A DNA stretch of 64,000 nt, taken from positions 62,001 to 126,000 of the forward strand of contig JAEXOO010000032.1 in the NCBI GenBank assembly GCA_023439305.1, in the 5' to 3' direction. The notes under the pieces are model-generated. The model was not told the origin of the DNA. It made no database searches and was given only the letters and a program-made list of their open reading frames with translations. A program made the position numbers and the translations under genes. The DNA comes from Pseudomonadota bacterium (GTDB lineage: Bacteria; Pseudomonadota; Gammaproteobacteria; Burkholderiales; Burkholderiaceae_B). Within the stretch, counting starts at the first letter, position 1. Each line of letters starts with the position of its first letter. Below, piece after piece: positions 9,211 to 17,027 of this stretch.

Positions 9211-10506
9211 TCAGTGTCCGGCGCTTAGCCGTAAGGCCAGTGCAGCCAGGGTGATGAGCAGTACAGGAGTCGTCAGTATTGTGCCCACTTTGAAGTAGTA
9301 ACCCCAGCTGATGGTCGTGCCTTTCTTGGTCAGTACATGCAGCCACAGCAATGTCGCCAAGCTGCCGATAGGGGTGAATTTCGGGCCCAGGTCGCTGCCA
9401 ATCACATTGGCATAAATCATGGCGTCTTTAACCGTGTCGCTGGCAGTGGATGCATCGATCGAGAGTGCGCCGACCAGCACCGTGGGCATATTGTTCATGA
9501 TTGAGGACAGCAGTGCGGAAAGCACGCCGGTTCCCATCGCTGCCCCCCAAATGCCTGCTTCAGCGAACTGGTTCAGCAGCACGGCGATGTATTCGGTCAG
9601 GCCGGCATTGCGTAAGCCATACACCACCAGATACATGCCCAGCGAGAACACGACAATTTGCCATGGCGCACCTTGCAGGACTTTTCGTGTGCTGATGGAG
9701 GTTCCGCGACCAGCCACCCCCAATAGGAGCGCGGCACCGGCAGCGGCGACGGCACTGACGGGGACCCCCAAAGGCTCAAGCGCAAAAAAGCCAAGCAATA
9801 GCAGGACCAATACGGCCCAGCCGGCGCGGAAAGTCGTCAGATCCTTAATTGCTGCGGAAGGTCGCTTGAGTTGCTTCAGATCGTAGGTGTCCGGAATGTC
9901 TCGTCGAAAGAATAGGGTCAGTACACCCAGGCTGACCAGGACTGAGACGATACTGACAGGCACCATCACGGACGCATAGTCGGTGAAGCCGATGCCGAAG
10001 TAATCGGCGGACACTATGTTGACCAGATTGGATACAATCAGCGGCAGGCTGGCGGTATCGGCGATGAAGCCCGCAGCCATGACAAATGCCAACGTTGCCG
10101 CAGGAGAAAAACCGAGGGCAAGCAGCATGGCCATCACGATGGGCGTCAGGATCAGGGCGGCACCATCATTGGCGAACAGTGCAGCAACAGCGGCTCCAAG
10201 CAGTACGATCAAGGCAAACAATTTGAGTCCGCTGCCACCACCCCAGCGTGCAAAGTGAAGTGCGGCCCATTCAAAAAAACCAGCTTCATCGAGCAGCAGG
10301 CTGATGATGATGACCGCTATAAAAGTGGCAGTGGCGTTCCAGACGATGCTCCAGACAATAGGGATATCGCTCAGGTGGACGACTCCCAGCAGCAAGGCAA
10401 TTGCCGCACCTATCGATGCGCTCCAGCCAATACCCAGACCTCGTGGTTGCCAAATGACCAGGGCCAGGGTGAATACGAAAATTAGGATGGCGGTCAACAT
10501 GTTCAT
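9211..10506 (-). CDS. arsB: ArsB arsenite efflux permease
   Basis: 431 residues from the ATG at 10506, 13 bp after the arsR stop. A second ATG two codons later is also possible, and the longer open frame upstream overlaps arsR and is rejected. The protein is a string of about 12 hydrophobic helices with ArsB/NhaD-family signatures such as [14 protein letters not shown] and [13 protein letters not shown]. It exports As(III)/Sb(III) across the inner membrane, driven by proton-motive force when no ArsA ATPase is present; no arsA or arsD is seen here. Confidence 0.95.
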   Translation of the reverse strand: MNMLTAILIFVFTLALVIWQPRGLGIGWSASIGAAIALLLGVVHLSDIPIVWSIVWNATATFIAVIIISLLLDEAGFFEWAALHFARWGGGSGLKLFALIVLLGAAVAALFANDGAALILTPIVMAMLLALGFSPAATLAFVMAAGFIADTASLPLIVSNLVNIVSADYFGIGFTDYASVMVPVSIVSVLVSLGVLTLFFRRDIPDTYDLKQLKRPSAAIKDLTTFRAGWAVLVLLLLGFFALEPLGVPVSAVAAAGAALLLGVAGRGTSISTRKVLQGAPWQIVVFSLGMYLVVYGLRNAGLTEYIAVLLNQFAEAGIWGAAMGTGVLSALLSSIMNNMPTVLVGALSIDASTASDTVKDAMIYANVIGSDLGPKFTPIGSLATLLWLHVLTKKGTTISWGYYFKVGTILTTPVLLITLAALALRLSAGH

Positions 10507-10519
10507 CGAGCTTTGTTGT

Positions 10520-10843
10520 TCAGCATTTGCAGGCAGTAGCAGAAGCGGGTGCGCATGGAGTGCCTTGGCAGCAGTTCTCGGTGAGATACGCCAATAAGCC
10601 ATTCATCATGGGGAATTCCGCACGGTACAGCACGTTGCGTCCGTGCCGCTCCTGGCTGACCAGTTCGGCATGCGAAAGCTCTTTAAGGTGAAAGGAGAGT
10701 GCATTGGGAGCGATACCCAGTTGCTCGGAGAGGGTGCTGGGAGTCAGGCCTTCTGGTCCTGTCACAACCAAAGCACGAAAAATTCGCAATCGCGCTTCGT
10801 GGGCTAGGGCTGATAGTGCTCGAATGACATTTTTCTCTTCCAT
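10520..10843 (-). CDS. arsR: ArsR arsenite-responsive repressor
   Basis: 107 residues with an ArsR/SmtB winged helix ([20 protein letters not shown] as recognition region). It lacks the classical ELCVCDL metal motif in the DNA-binding helix. It carries C-terminal cysteines instead: Cys 91, 92, 97, 105 and 107 (ENCCQGTPC, then CKC). This matches the type known from Acidithiobacillus ferrooxidans ArsR, in which a C-terminal Cys-Cys pair and a third Cys bind As(III). It should repress arsRBCH and be released by arsenite. Confidence 0.93.
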   Translation of the reverse strand: MEEKNVIRALSALAHEARLRIFRALVVTGPEGLTPSTLSEQLGIAPNALSFHLKELSHAELVSQERHGRNVLYRAEFPMMNGLLAYLTENCCQGTPCAPASATACKC

Positions 10844-10890
10844 GATTCAATAATACATCATTTGTTGAATTAATTGATTGTTGTATGGGA
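10844..10890 (-). promoter_or_regulatory. ars operon promoter/operator region
   Basis: Directly upstream of arsR is an AT-rich stretch with the inverted repeat TTCAA (10846-10850) and TTGAA (10865-10869), and TAATACATCA between them. This is the expected place and style for an ArsR operator overlapping the promoter. The exact -10 and -35 are not certain. Confidence 0.45.
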
Positions 10891-11035
10891 ATTTAATTGG
10901 ACCGGCCGAGAGGGGGTACTGCCCATGCAGCCGACAGAGTGCCGCAACCAAAACGGCAAAACGGGGCTGTTTTGTCAACCGGCCCCAGGCGGGCAATCGG
11001 GCCTGTCGTGACAAAAATCCTGACACGGATGCGGA

Positions 11036-11093
11036 ATTAGATGGAATATAAAGCAGCCTTTTCCAGTAAATAAGCCGCTAAATTCCATCTAAT
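11036..11093. repeat. Perfect 12-bp inverted repeat (ATTAGATGGAAT / ATTCCATCTAAT)
   Basis: Left arm 11036-11047, right arm 11082-11093, with 34 bases between. Both arms are perfect. There is no T-run after it, so it is not a simple terminator. It lies just before the tRNA-like 3' end, so a recombinase site is one possibility. Confidence 0.6.
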
Positions 11094-11098
11094 CTCCT

Positions 11099-11126
11099 AA
11101 AAAACAGATTCGATTCCTGTCGGCTC
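11099..11126 (+). other. tRNA T-arm and acceptor 3'-half-like sequence (possible attachment-site remnant)
   Basis: The bases ACAGATTCGATTCCTGT resemble a T-arm (loop TTCGATT, stem ACAG/CTGT with one A-C mismatch at the normally invariant G53-C61 pair), followed by an acceptor-like CGGCTCTG. No tRNA 5' half precedes it. Islands that integrate in tRNA genes leave such 3'-end copies, so this could be an att remnant. It is a weak pattern match. Confidence 0.25.
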
Positions 11127-11288
11127 TGTCAGAGGGCCGTCGGGTGGTCCGTATTCGGCGCCTGGTACTTCACATTGCTCATCTGCCGCGTGACTGGGTG
11201 CCGCTGGATTGCAAAGCTCAGACTAAGCCCTCGTTCAGCGTTCGCTTTAGTAGCGCCCAGACGCTGAAATCGACGTTACGTTGATACG

Positions 11289-11338
11289 AGGCTGCGCACA
11301 CAGACGCGCAAGGGAAAAGGGGGGGGGGGGCGCAGCCT
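11289..11338. repeat. Inverted repeat enclosing a 12-G run
   Basis: AGGCTGCGC (11289-11297) pairs with GCGCAGCCT (11330-11338). The loop contains an uninterrupted run of 12 G (11319-11330, the last one shared with the stem). Further G runs occur at 11464-11472 (nine) and 11717-11723 (seven). Such runs are slippage-prone and also error-prone in sequencing. Confidence 0.6.
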
Positions 11339-11510
11339 ATCAGCGCCGATCCCCATGGCGCTCCATTGTCCACCTCGATGCTACGCGGGTCGGATCATTC
11401 CGGCATGATGGGGTAGTGGGTGGTCGGTATGGGCAGCCATGCGTGGAGGGGTAGAGCGTGGGTGGGGGGGGGCTTAAGGTTGTGAACTATTTGTCCGTAA
11501 AATTTCGATA

Positions 11511-11532
11511 AATGAGATTGAGTATTATCATT
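11511..11532. promoter_or_regulatory. Fur-box-like site
   Basis: AATGAGATTGAG followed by TATTATCATT is symmetric at its ends (AATGA...TCATT) and fits the hexamer-array view of Fur sites loosely. It sits in the AT-rich stretch about 250 bp before a small ORF. By sequence likeness only. Confidence 0.3.
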
Positions 11533-11782
11533 AAACGCAAGGCCAAATTTTTATTTGTATTTATTCCTAGATTTCAACATGATTTTTCTTGTTTTTTTAT
11601 CCGTAGTTTGTTGATTTTATTGAGTTAATTTTTATCGCGAAACTGATTAATTGTATTTTAATAATAAAGTAAGTATTTGTTTTATGGTTGTGTTTAAATA
11701 CTGTAGCCGCACTAGCGGGGGGGTTGGTATAACAATTAAACGCCAACGATAATTTTTACAAAACAAGTTAGGGCCAGATCAA

Positions 11783-12001
11783 ATGCATGGGGTCCCCGTG
11801 TTGATTTCTTACGTCTATCAGGGCGTGGGCCACTCGTTGCGCGTAGAGGTTGAAGCACCCTTGTCGCCAGTACGAGTGCTGTCAAAACTGCTTGATGTCC
11901 GGGGAATGCCGCAAGCTGGGCCGCCCATGCGAGAACAAGTTATGTATCGGCTGTTTCGAGACTTTGGGATCACACAAGTGAAATGGACGGTCTTGGACTG
12001 A
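11783..12001 (+). CDS. Small hypothetical protein
   Basis: 72 residues from ATG 11783. The product is soluble, with no signal peptide or membrane segment, ending LFRDFGITQVKWTVLD, and has a plausible mix of strands and helices. The Shine-Dalgarno is weak (TTAGGGCC about 12 bases before). I do not recognise the family. It stands alone between the AT-rich stretch and a hairpin at 12019-12045. It may be a genuine small gene or a chance frame. Confidence 0.45.
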   Translation: MHGVPVLISYVYQGVGHSLRVEVEAPLSPVRVLSKLLDVRGMPQAGPPMREQVMYRLFRDFGITQVKWTVLD

Positions 12002-12018
12002 CTGGGGGGTACGGACGC

Positions 12019-12045
12019 AAAAAAGCCCGCCACAAGGGCGGGCCT
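12019..12045 (-). terminator. Rho-independent terminator, best for leftward transcripts
   Basis: GCCCGCC (12025-12031) pairs with GGCGGGC (12037-12043). Six A precede it, giving a U-run on the minus strand. On the plus strand the hairpin closes the small ORF but without a U-run. Confidence 0.6.
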
Positions 12046-12122
12046 TCATCCAGGTGCGTTTGTACAGTTGACACGATTCGGGCACGATGCACGGCGTAAC
12101 CCGCATGCTTGCTGTGTTCGGT

Positions 12123-12151
12123 GGGTGGGGGGGGCAATTCTCCCCCCACCC
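12123..12151. repeat. G/C-run hairpin
   Basis: GGGTGGGGGG (12123-12132) pairs perfectly with CCCCCCACCC (12142-12151) around a 9-base loop that starts with two more G, giving a very stable stem. It is the fourth G-run feature in this gene-poor zone. No U-run follows. Confidence 0.55.
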
Positions 12152-12173
12152 CCGACTCCACCAAGTTTTTCTT

Positions 12174-12207
12174 AAAAGCCAAGGACTTAACCGTCCTTGG
12201 CTTTTTT
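12174..12207 (+). terminator. Rho-independent terminator upstream of tctB, twin of the one after tctA
   Basis: AAAAGCCAAGGAC (12174-12186), loop TTAACC, then GTCCTTGGC with six T. The 13-base left arm is identical to that of the terminator at 14561-14593. No clear gene precedes it closely, so the gene it served may be lost. Confidence 0.8.
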
Positions 12208-12558
12208 GTTTCTAGGCCGATGTGCAGCGTTTGTCTGGATATCCGTGACGGCGCTGTACTCCAAAATAAATGAATGCTATCGGTGCTGCGCTCAGAGGCG
12301 CGCTAGCTGTTTTCGTCAATGATCCATGCGGACACGGGCGGTGCCTTGTCAAGCGGGTTAACCCAATCAGTGAAAACCCTTTGATGCTGCTGTGACCGTT
12401 GTCCTGGCTGCTGATGCCGGGCCGGTGTCGGTCTACATGACCGTATCGTAATGATCTGAAAATCTCCAGGACCCTACACTGATTCGGCAGCTAAGCGCTG
12501 TGCGAGGGGGCGTTCCCGCCAGCGGGACGCAATCAATAAAAAGGATCTAGAGATCGCT
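12208..12558. other. Gene-free leader upstream of tctB
   Basis: About 350 bases with no convincing ORF. It must contain the tctBA promoter, but I cannot single out the -35 and -10 boxes. AAGGATC supplies a Shine-Dalgarno 16-10 bases before the tctB start. A tctC gene for the periplasmic binding protein, often first in such operons, is absent. Confidence 0.5.
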
Positions 12559-13038
12559 ATGAAATTACAGGAAAAGTACCGGAAACGGGCCAGTTCAGCG
12601 GTGTTGCTGATACTGCTGGGCCTGATTGCTGTTTATCAGAGCTTTGACTACAACATAGGCACGGCCGCCCGAATGGGGCCAGGCTATTTCCCGCTGATGC
12701 TGGGGTTCTTGCTGCTCCTGCTGGCTGGGCTGGTGTTCATCAGTCCTGACGACACCGAGGAGCAAGCGCCTGTGGCGCAGCAGCTCAAGGCCGAGTCGTG
12801 GGGTCGCAAGGCGCGGCCATGGCTGGCGATTGTGGGCTCCATGCTGCTCTTCATTGTGCTGGGCAAGTGGGGCGGCCTGGTGCCGGCTACGTTCGCCATG
12901 ATTCTGGTGGCCGCCTTGGGTGATGCCAAAAATACAGTCAAGAGCGCTTTCTTTCTGGCCGTGGGCGTGACGGCGGCTGCCGTGGCGGTGTTCCATTTCG
13001 GCCTGCAGTTGCAGTTTCCTCTTTTCACCTGGGGCTAA
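12559..13038 (+). CDS. tctB: TctB-family small permease subunit of a tripartite tricarboxylate transporter
   Basis: 159 residues with four predicted membrane helices (for example SAVLLILLGLIAVYQSF, and PLMLGFLLLLLAGLVFI) and the family feature GTAARMGPGYFP after the first helix. TctB is the small membrane subunit that works with TctA and a periplasmic TctC-type binding protein in sodium- or proton-driven uptake of citrate or other carboxylates. The tctA gene starts 2 bp after its stop. The substrate cannot be told from sequence because the binding protein is not encoded here. Confidence 0.9.
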   Translation: MKLQEKYRKRASSAVLLILLGLIAVYQSFDYNIGTAARMGPGYFPLMLGFLLLLLAGLVFISPDDTEEQAPVAQQLKAESWGRKARPWLAIVGSMLLFIVLGKWGGLVPATFAMILVAALGDAKNTVKSAFFLAVGVTAAAVAVFHFGLQLQFPLFTWG

Positions 13039-13040
13039 GC

Positions 13041-14555
13041 ATGCTGGATAATCTGATCATTGGTTTCCAGACGGCGTTTTCCTGGAACTATCTGCTGTAC
13101 GCCTTCGTGGGTGTTTTTCTGGGCAATCTGATTGGCGTGTTGCCCGGCATCGGCGCCTTGGCGGCCATTTCCATGCTCTTGCCCGTGACATACGGGCTGG
13201 ATCCGACTGGCGGGATCCTGATGCTGGCGGGTCTGTATTACGGCACCAGTTTCGGCGGGGCGACAACCTCCATCTTGCTCAATCTGCCGGGTACGGCATC
13301 ACATGCCGTGGTCTGTGTGGATGGGAATCCCATGGCCATGCAAGGCCGGGGCGGCGCGGCTATTTTCATGGTCATGTTTGCCTCCTTCCTGGGCGTTTTG
13401 CTGGGCATTGTACTGATGATGTTCTTCAGCCCCATGCTGACCGATATGGCCTTTTTGTTCGGACCGGCCGAGTATTTTGCGCTGATGGTGATGGGATTGC
13501 TGGCCGCGTCGGCGTTGACGACCGGCTCGCCCGTCAAGGGCATTGCGTCTGTTGTTATCGGCCTGCTGTTCGGAGTGGTGGGCACCGACGTCAATACGGG
13601 CGTGGCGCGCTTTGATTACGGCATTCCCGAGCTGCAGGACGGCCTGGCGCTGGTGGCTCTGGCCATGGGCTTGTTTGGTATCTCGGATGTACTCAAGAAT
13701 GCCGGTCGGATCGGCGAAGGCAGCCTGATCTCGAAAAAGATGGACAGCCAGTCCATCCGTCCCGCCAAGGGAGAGATAAAGCAGTCCATGGGGGCCATAG
13801 GCCGAGGCGCGGGCGTTGGTTCCGTTCTGGGCATTCTGCCCGGCGCGGGCGGGACCATGGCGTCTTTCATGTCCTACGCCATGGAAAAAAAGGTCGCCAA
13901 GGATCCGGGCCGTTTTGGCAAAGGCGCCATTGAAGGTGTGGCGGGGCCTGAAGCGGCCAATAGCTCGGCAGCGATCACTGCTTTCATTCCTACGCTGACG
14001 CTGGGTATTCCCGGCGATGCGGTAATGGCCTTGATGCTGGGCGCCCTGATGATTCACAACATCACGCCTGGACCACAGTTGATGGTGGAGCACCCCGAGT
14101 TGTTCTGGGGGTTGCTGGTCAGCTTCATGATCGGCAATGTCATGCTCATGCTGCTCAACATACCGCTGATCGGAATGTGGGTGAAGCTGCTTTCCGTTCC
14201 ATATCGTTTGATCTTTCCGGTGGTTTTGTTCCTGGTCGCGGTAGGCGTCTACAGCGCGAACAACAATCTGTTCGATGTGTATGTGGTGCTGGGACTGGGT
14301 ATTTTTGGCTATATTGCGGTGTCGCTGGGCTTTCAGCCGGCGCCGCTTCTGCTGGGTTTCGTGCTGGGCCCGATGCTGGAAGAGAACTTTCGCCGCGCGC
14401 TGCTTCTGTCCAGGGGCGATATGATGACCTTCTTCAATCGCCCTTTGGCAGGCGCTTTCATGGCGGTGGTGATTCTGATGCTGGCTCTGGTGACCTATAA
14501 ACAGGTTCGCAAGCGTGCTCTGCGGCGGGCACGAGCTGTCGTTGTCAACGCCTGA
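13041..14555 (+). CDS. tctA: TctA-family large permease subunit of a tripartite tricarboxylate transporter
   Basis: 504 residues, normal for the family, with about 12 membrane helices. Conserved segments include GVLPGIGALAAISMLLP, YGTSFGGATTSILLNLPG and GILPGAGGTMASF, the duplicated glycine-rich re-entrant motifs of TctA. It forms the transport channel in the inner membrane with TctB. A terminator follows 6 bp after the stop. In Alcaligenaceae many orphan binding proteins (Bug family) are encoded elsewhere, which could supply the missing TctC. Confidence 0.93.
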   Translation: MLDNLIIGFQTAFSWNYLLYAFVGVFLGNLIGVLPGIGALAAISMLLPVTYGLDPTGGILMLAGLYYGTSFGGATTSILLNLPGTASHAVVCVDGNPMAMQGRGGAAIFMVMFASFLGVLLGIVLMMFFSPMLTDMAFLFGPAEYFALMVMGLLAASALTTGSPVKGIASVVIGLLFGVVGTDVNTGVARFDYGIPELQDGLALVALAMGLFGISDVLKNAGRIGEGSLISKKMDSQSIRPAKGEIKQSMGAIGRGAGVGSVLGILPGAGGTMASFMSYAMEKKVAKDPGRFGKGAIEGVAGPEAANSSAAITAFIPTLTLGIPGDAVMALMLGALMIHNITPGPQLMVEHPELFWGLLVSFMIGNVMLMLLNIPLIGMWVKLLSVPYRLIFPVVLFLVAVGVYSANNNLFDVYVVLGLGIFGYIAVSLGFQPAPLLLGFVLGPMLEENFRRALLLSRGDMMTFFNRPLAGAFMAVVILMLALVTYKQVRKRALRRARAVVVNA

Positions 14556-14560
14556 CGAAA

Positions 14561-14593
14561 AAAAGCCAAGGACAGCATGTCCTTGGCTTTTTT
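14561..14593 (+). terminator. Terminator of tctBA
   Basis: AAAAGCCAAGGAC, loop AGCAT, then GTCCTTGGC and six T. The stem is identical to that at 12174-12207. Confidence 0.9.
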
Positions 14594-14634
14594 CTTAGAG
14601 CAGGGCGAGAACCCGCTGCCGGGCAGGCCTATCC

Positions 14635-15918
14635 TTAGACCGCTTCCGTATCCTTGGCTGCCAGGCTTTGGGCCTCAGCGGGCTCGGCCTGTTCTGTGCC
14701 GTGTTTGACGCGGTAGTCTCTCAGGAACTTGGCCATGCGATTGATGGCCTCGCGCAGATCGGGCTCGTGGGGCAGGAAGACCATGCGGAAGTGGTCCGGA
14801 TGAGGCCAATTGAAACCCGTTCCCTGCACCAGCATGACGCGTGTGGCTTCCAGCATCTGCAGGAAAAACTGGCGGTCGTCCGTGATGGGGTAGATTTCAG
14901 GATCCAGGCGCGGGAACATGTACAGGGCGGCGTGCGGCATCACGCAGCTGACGCCGGGAATGGCGGTGATCAGCTCGTAGGCCAGGTCGCGCTGCCGGCG
15001 CAGGCGACCGCCCTCGCAGACCAGGTCATTGATGCTCTGGTAGCCGCCCAAGGCCGTCTGGATGGCCCATTGGCCTGGCACGTTGGCGCATAGCTTCATG
15101 TTGGCCAGCATGCTCAGGCCTTCGATATAGTCGGCGCCTGCCTTTTTGTCCCCGGAAATCACCAGCCAGCCTGCGCGGTAGCCGCAGGCTCGGTAGCTCT
15201 TGGACAGGGAGTTGAAGGTCAGCGTCAGCACGTCGGTGGACAGGCTGGCCAGGGCCGTGTGCTTCATGTCGTCGAACAGAACCTTGTCGTAGACCTCGTC
15301 GGCCATCAGCACCAGATTGTGTTCGCGCGCGATCTCGACCAGCGCTTGCAGTACGGAATCGGGGTAGAGCACGCCGGTTGGGTTATTGGGGTTGATGACC
15401 ACAATGCCCTTGGTGCGCGGAGTGATCTTGGCGCGTATATCGTCCAGGTCGGGGATCCAGCCATTGGCCTCGTCGCACAGGTAATGGACGGGCGTGCCGC
15501 CTGACAGGCTGGTGACGGCGGTCCACAGCGGGTAGTCGGGCATGGGCAGAAGAAGCTCGTCACCGTCGTCCAGCAGGGCATTGGTGGCCATGGCGATCAG
15601 TTCCGAGGCGCCGTTGCCCAGGTAGATGTCTTCCAGCGTGACGCCCGAGATCCCTTGCTCCTGGGTGTAGTGCATGACCGCCTTGCGGGCGGCGAAGATA
15701 CCTTTGCTGTCCGAGTAGCCGGCCGAGTTGGGCAGGTTGCGGATCATGTCGAGCTGGATTTCCTCGGGAGCGTCAAAGCCGAACACGGCCAGGTTGCCGA
15801 TGTTCAGCTTGATGAGCTTCTGGCCCTCGTCTTCCATCTGTTTGGCCCTGTCCATGATAGGGCCGCGAATATCGTACAGAACATTCGCCAGCTTGCTCGA
15901 TTTCTTGATAGTTTTCAT
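14635..15918 (-). CDS. alaA: Alanine aminotransferase AlaA (PLP-dependent, class I/II)
   Basis: 427 residues from the ATG at 15918; a longer frame upstream is not protein-like. The protein resembles E. coli AlaA throughout: KSSKLANVLYDIRGP at the start, NIGNLAVFGFDAP, INPNNPTGVLYP, and SLSKSYRACGYRAGW containing the PLP-binding Lys. AlaA makes alanine from pyruvate and glutamate. The C-terminal tail of about 20 residues (EQAEPAEAQSLAAKDTEAV) extends past the usual family end. The gene stands alone and converges with tctBA. Confidence 0.93.
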   Translation of the reverse strand: MKTIKKSSKLANVLYDIRGPIMDRAKQMEDEGQKLIKLNIGNLAVFGFDAPEEIQLDMIRNLPNSAGYSDSKGIFAARKAVMHYTQEQGISGVTLEDIYLGNGASELIAMATNALLDDGDELLLPMPDYPLWTAVTSLSGGTPVHYLCDEANGWIPDLDDIRAKITPRTKGIVVINPNNPTGVLYPDSVLQALVEIAREHNLVLMADEVYDKVLFDDMKHTALASLSTDVLTLTFNSLSKSYRACGYRAGWLVISGDKKAGADYIEGLSMLANMKLCANVPGQWAIQTALGGYQSINDLVCEGGRLRRQRDLAYELITAIPGVSCVMPHAALYMFPRLDPEIYPITDDRQFFLQMLEATRVMLVQGTGFNWPHPDHFRMVFLPHEPDLREAINRMAKFLRDYRVKHGTEQAEPAEAQSLAAKDTEAV

Positions 15919-16250
15919 GGTGCTTGGTATTTCGATTCCGTTTCCGCGACTGATGATCAGTGCCAGGTGTCCGTGCGTGCGCCGCAACATATCGCCTGAC
16001 GATGGCGTTCTATTGTCGCACCTTACGCACGACAGGTTTCGTCCTTGTCCACTCTATCCGTTGAACGGGGGGCAGAGCAATTCCCAGTTGCGCTGCATCG
16101 CATCATTTGCGCAACAACCAGGCCCCAATATGGCCGATCTGCCAGCGGAACACGTGTTTTTCAGATGTGCATTTTCTTGGTTTATAGTCATCAGGATTTA
16201 TCGAACACAGTGGCGCAGGGGCGGACCCCGGCCAACCAGGAGCAGCCATC
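15919..16250 (+). promoter_or_regulatory. Divergent intergenic region with a promoter-like pair for the AlkD-like gene
   Basis: About 330 bases between alaA and the repair gene, with no ORF of note. TTCAGA (16160-16165), 17 bases, then TATAGT (16183-16188) is a fair sigma-70 match reading rightwards. The alaA promoter should lie on the other strand around 15940-16020 but is not clear. Confidence 0.45.
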
Positions 16251-17027
16251 ATGACCACCACGCCTCGCAAGGGATATGCGCGAGCGGCAGACATCCCCGC
16301 TGACATTTTGTTGTCCTTATCTCGTGGCGAAATAGCCAGCGCGACTCTGTCGGAATCGTTGGCGATTGACCAGCGGGTGCTGTTTCGCGCCGTGTTTCCG
16401 GAGATGACCCAGGCGCAGGCGGGAGAGTTTGAGCTTTTATGCGATCTGGGCATACTCAAGCGCATGACGGCGGCGGGCGCCTGGCTTTGGCAAGCAGGCG
16501 GACACGAGTTCTGGGAGCGTTGCCGCAGCCATGACTCGGACACGGTGCGGGGTTGGGCTTGCTTTATGGTCGGTGCGCAGCCGAACCTGAGCCAGACCGA
16601 TCGACTGAGCAAGTTGCAGTCGTTGGCAGATGACGTGCACTTCGGCGTGCGCGAATGGGCCTGGATGGCGGTGCGACCACATCTGGCCGCCGACCTGGAT
16701 GTCGCTATCGGCTTGCTGGCCGATTGGACCCGATCTCCGTCCGAGCGGTTGCGGCGCTTTGCCTGCGAGGTGCTGCGCCCGCGCGGGGTCTGGTGCGCCC
16801 ATATCAGTGCACTGAAAAAGGAGCCATGGCGCATGCTGCCGATTCTTTCCGCCTTGAACCGGGACCCCAGCGTCTATGTGCAGGATTCGGTGGCCAACTG
16901 GTTGAACGATGCGGCCAAGGATCAACCGGACTGGGTGCGGGAGCTATGCGAGCAATGGCAGCAGCAGGCCCCGCTCGATGCGGCCACGCAGCGTATCTGC
17001 AAACGGGCTCTACGCAGCCTTTCTTAG
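16251..17027 (+). CDS. AlkD-like HEAT-repeat DNA alkylation repair protein
   Basis: 258 residues built of helical repeats (WAWMAVRPHLAADLDVAI, RLRRFACEVLRPRGVW, VQDSVANWLNDAAKDQPDWV), the pattern of the DNA alkylation repair (AlkC/AlkD) superfamily of HEAT-like glycosylases. A Shine-Dalgarno-like AGGAG stands upstream. The family removes N3- and N7-alkyl purines without base flipping. The active residues cannot be confirmed by eye, so the enzyme activity is inferred. The 3' end overlaps the end of the convergent metallophosphoesterase gene by 4 bp. Confidence 0.75.
   Translation: MTTTPRKGYARAADIPADILLSLSRGEIASATLSESLAIDQRVLFRAVFPEMTQAQAGEFELLCDLGILKRMTAAGAWLWQAGGHEFWERCRSHDSDTVRGWACFMVGAQPNLSQTDRLSKLQSLADDVHFGVREWAWMAVRPHLAADLDVAIGLLADWTRSPSERLRRFACEVLRPRGVWCAHISALKKEPWRMLPILSALNRDPSVYVQDSVANWLNDAAKDQPDWVRELCEQWQQQAPLDAATQRICKRALRSLS

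Larger units (their letters stand above)
10891..11782. other. Long gene-free region between ars and tct, with repeats
   Basis: About 890 bases with no supportable gene. The first half is GC-rich and contains an inverted repeat, a tRNA-end-like piece and poly-G runs. The second half (about 11480-11760) is very AT-rich and carries a Fur-like site. The abrupt change of composition suggests a junction of DNA of different origin. Confidence 0.6.

Noticed and set aside
11330..12150. A CRISPR-like repeat array in the gene-free zone
   Set aside because: The repeats are G runs and single hairpins, not regularly spaced direct repeats.
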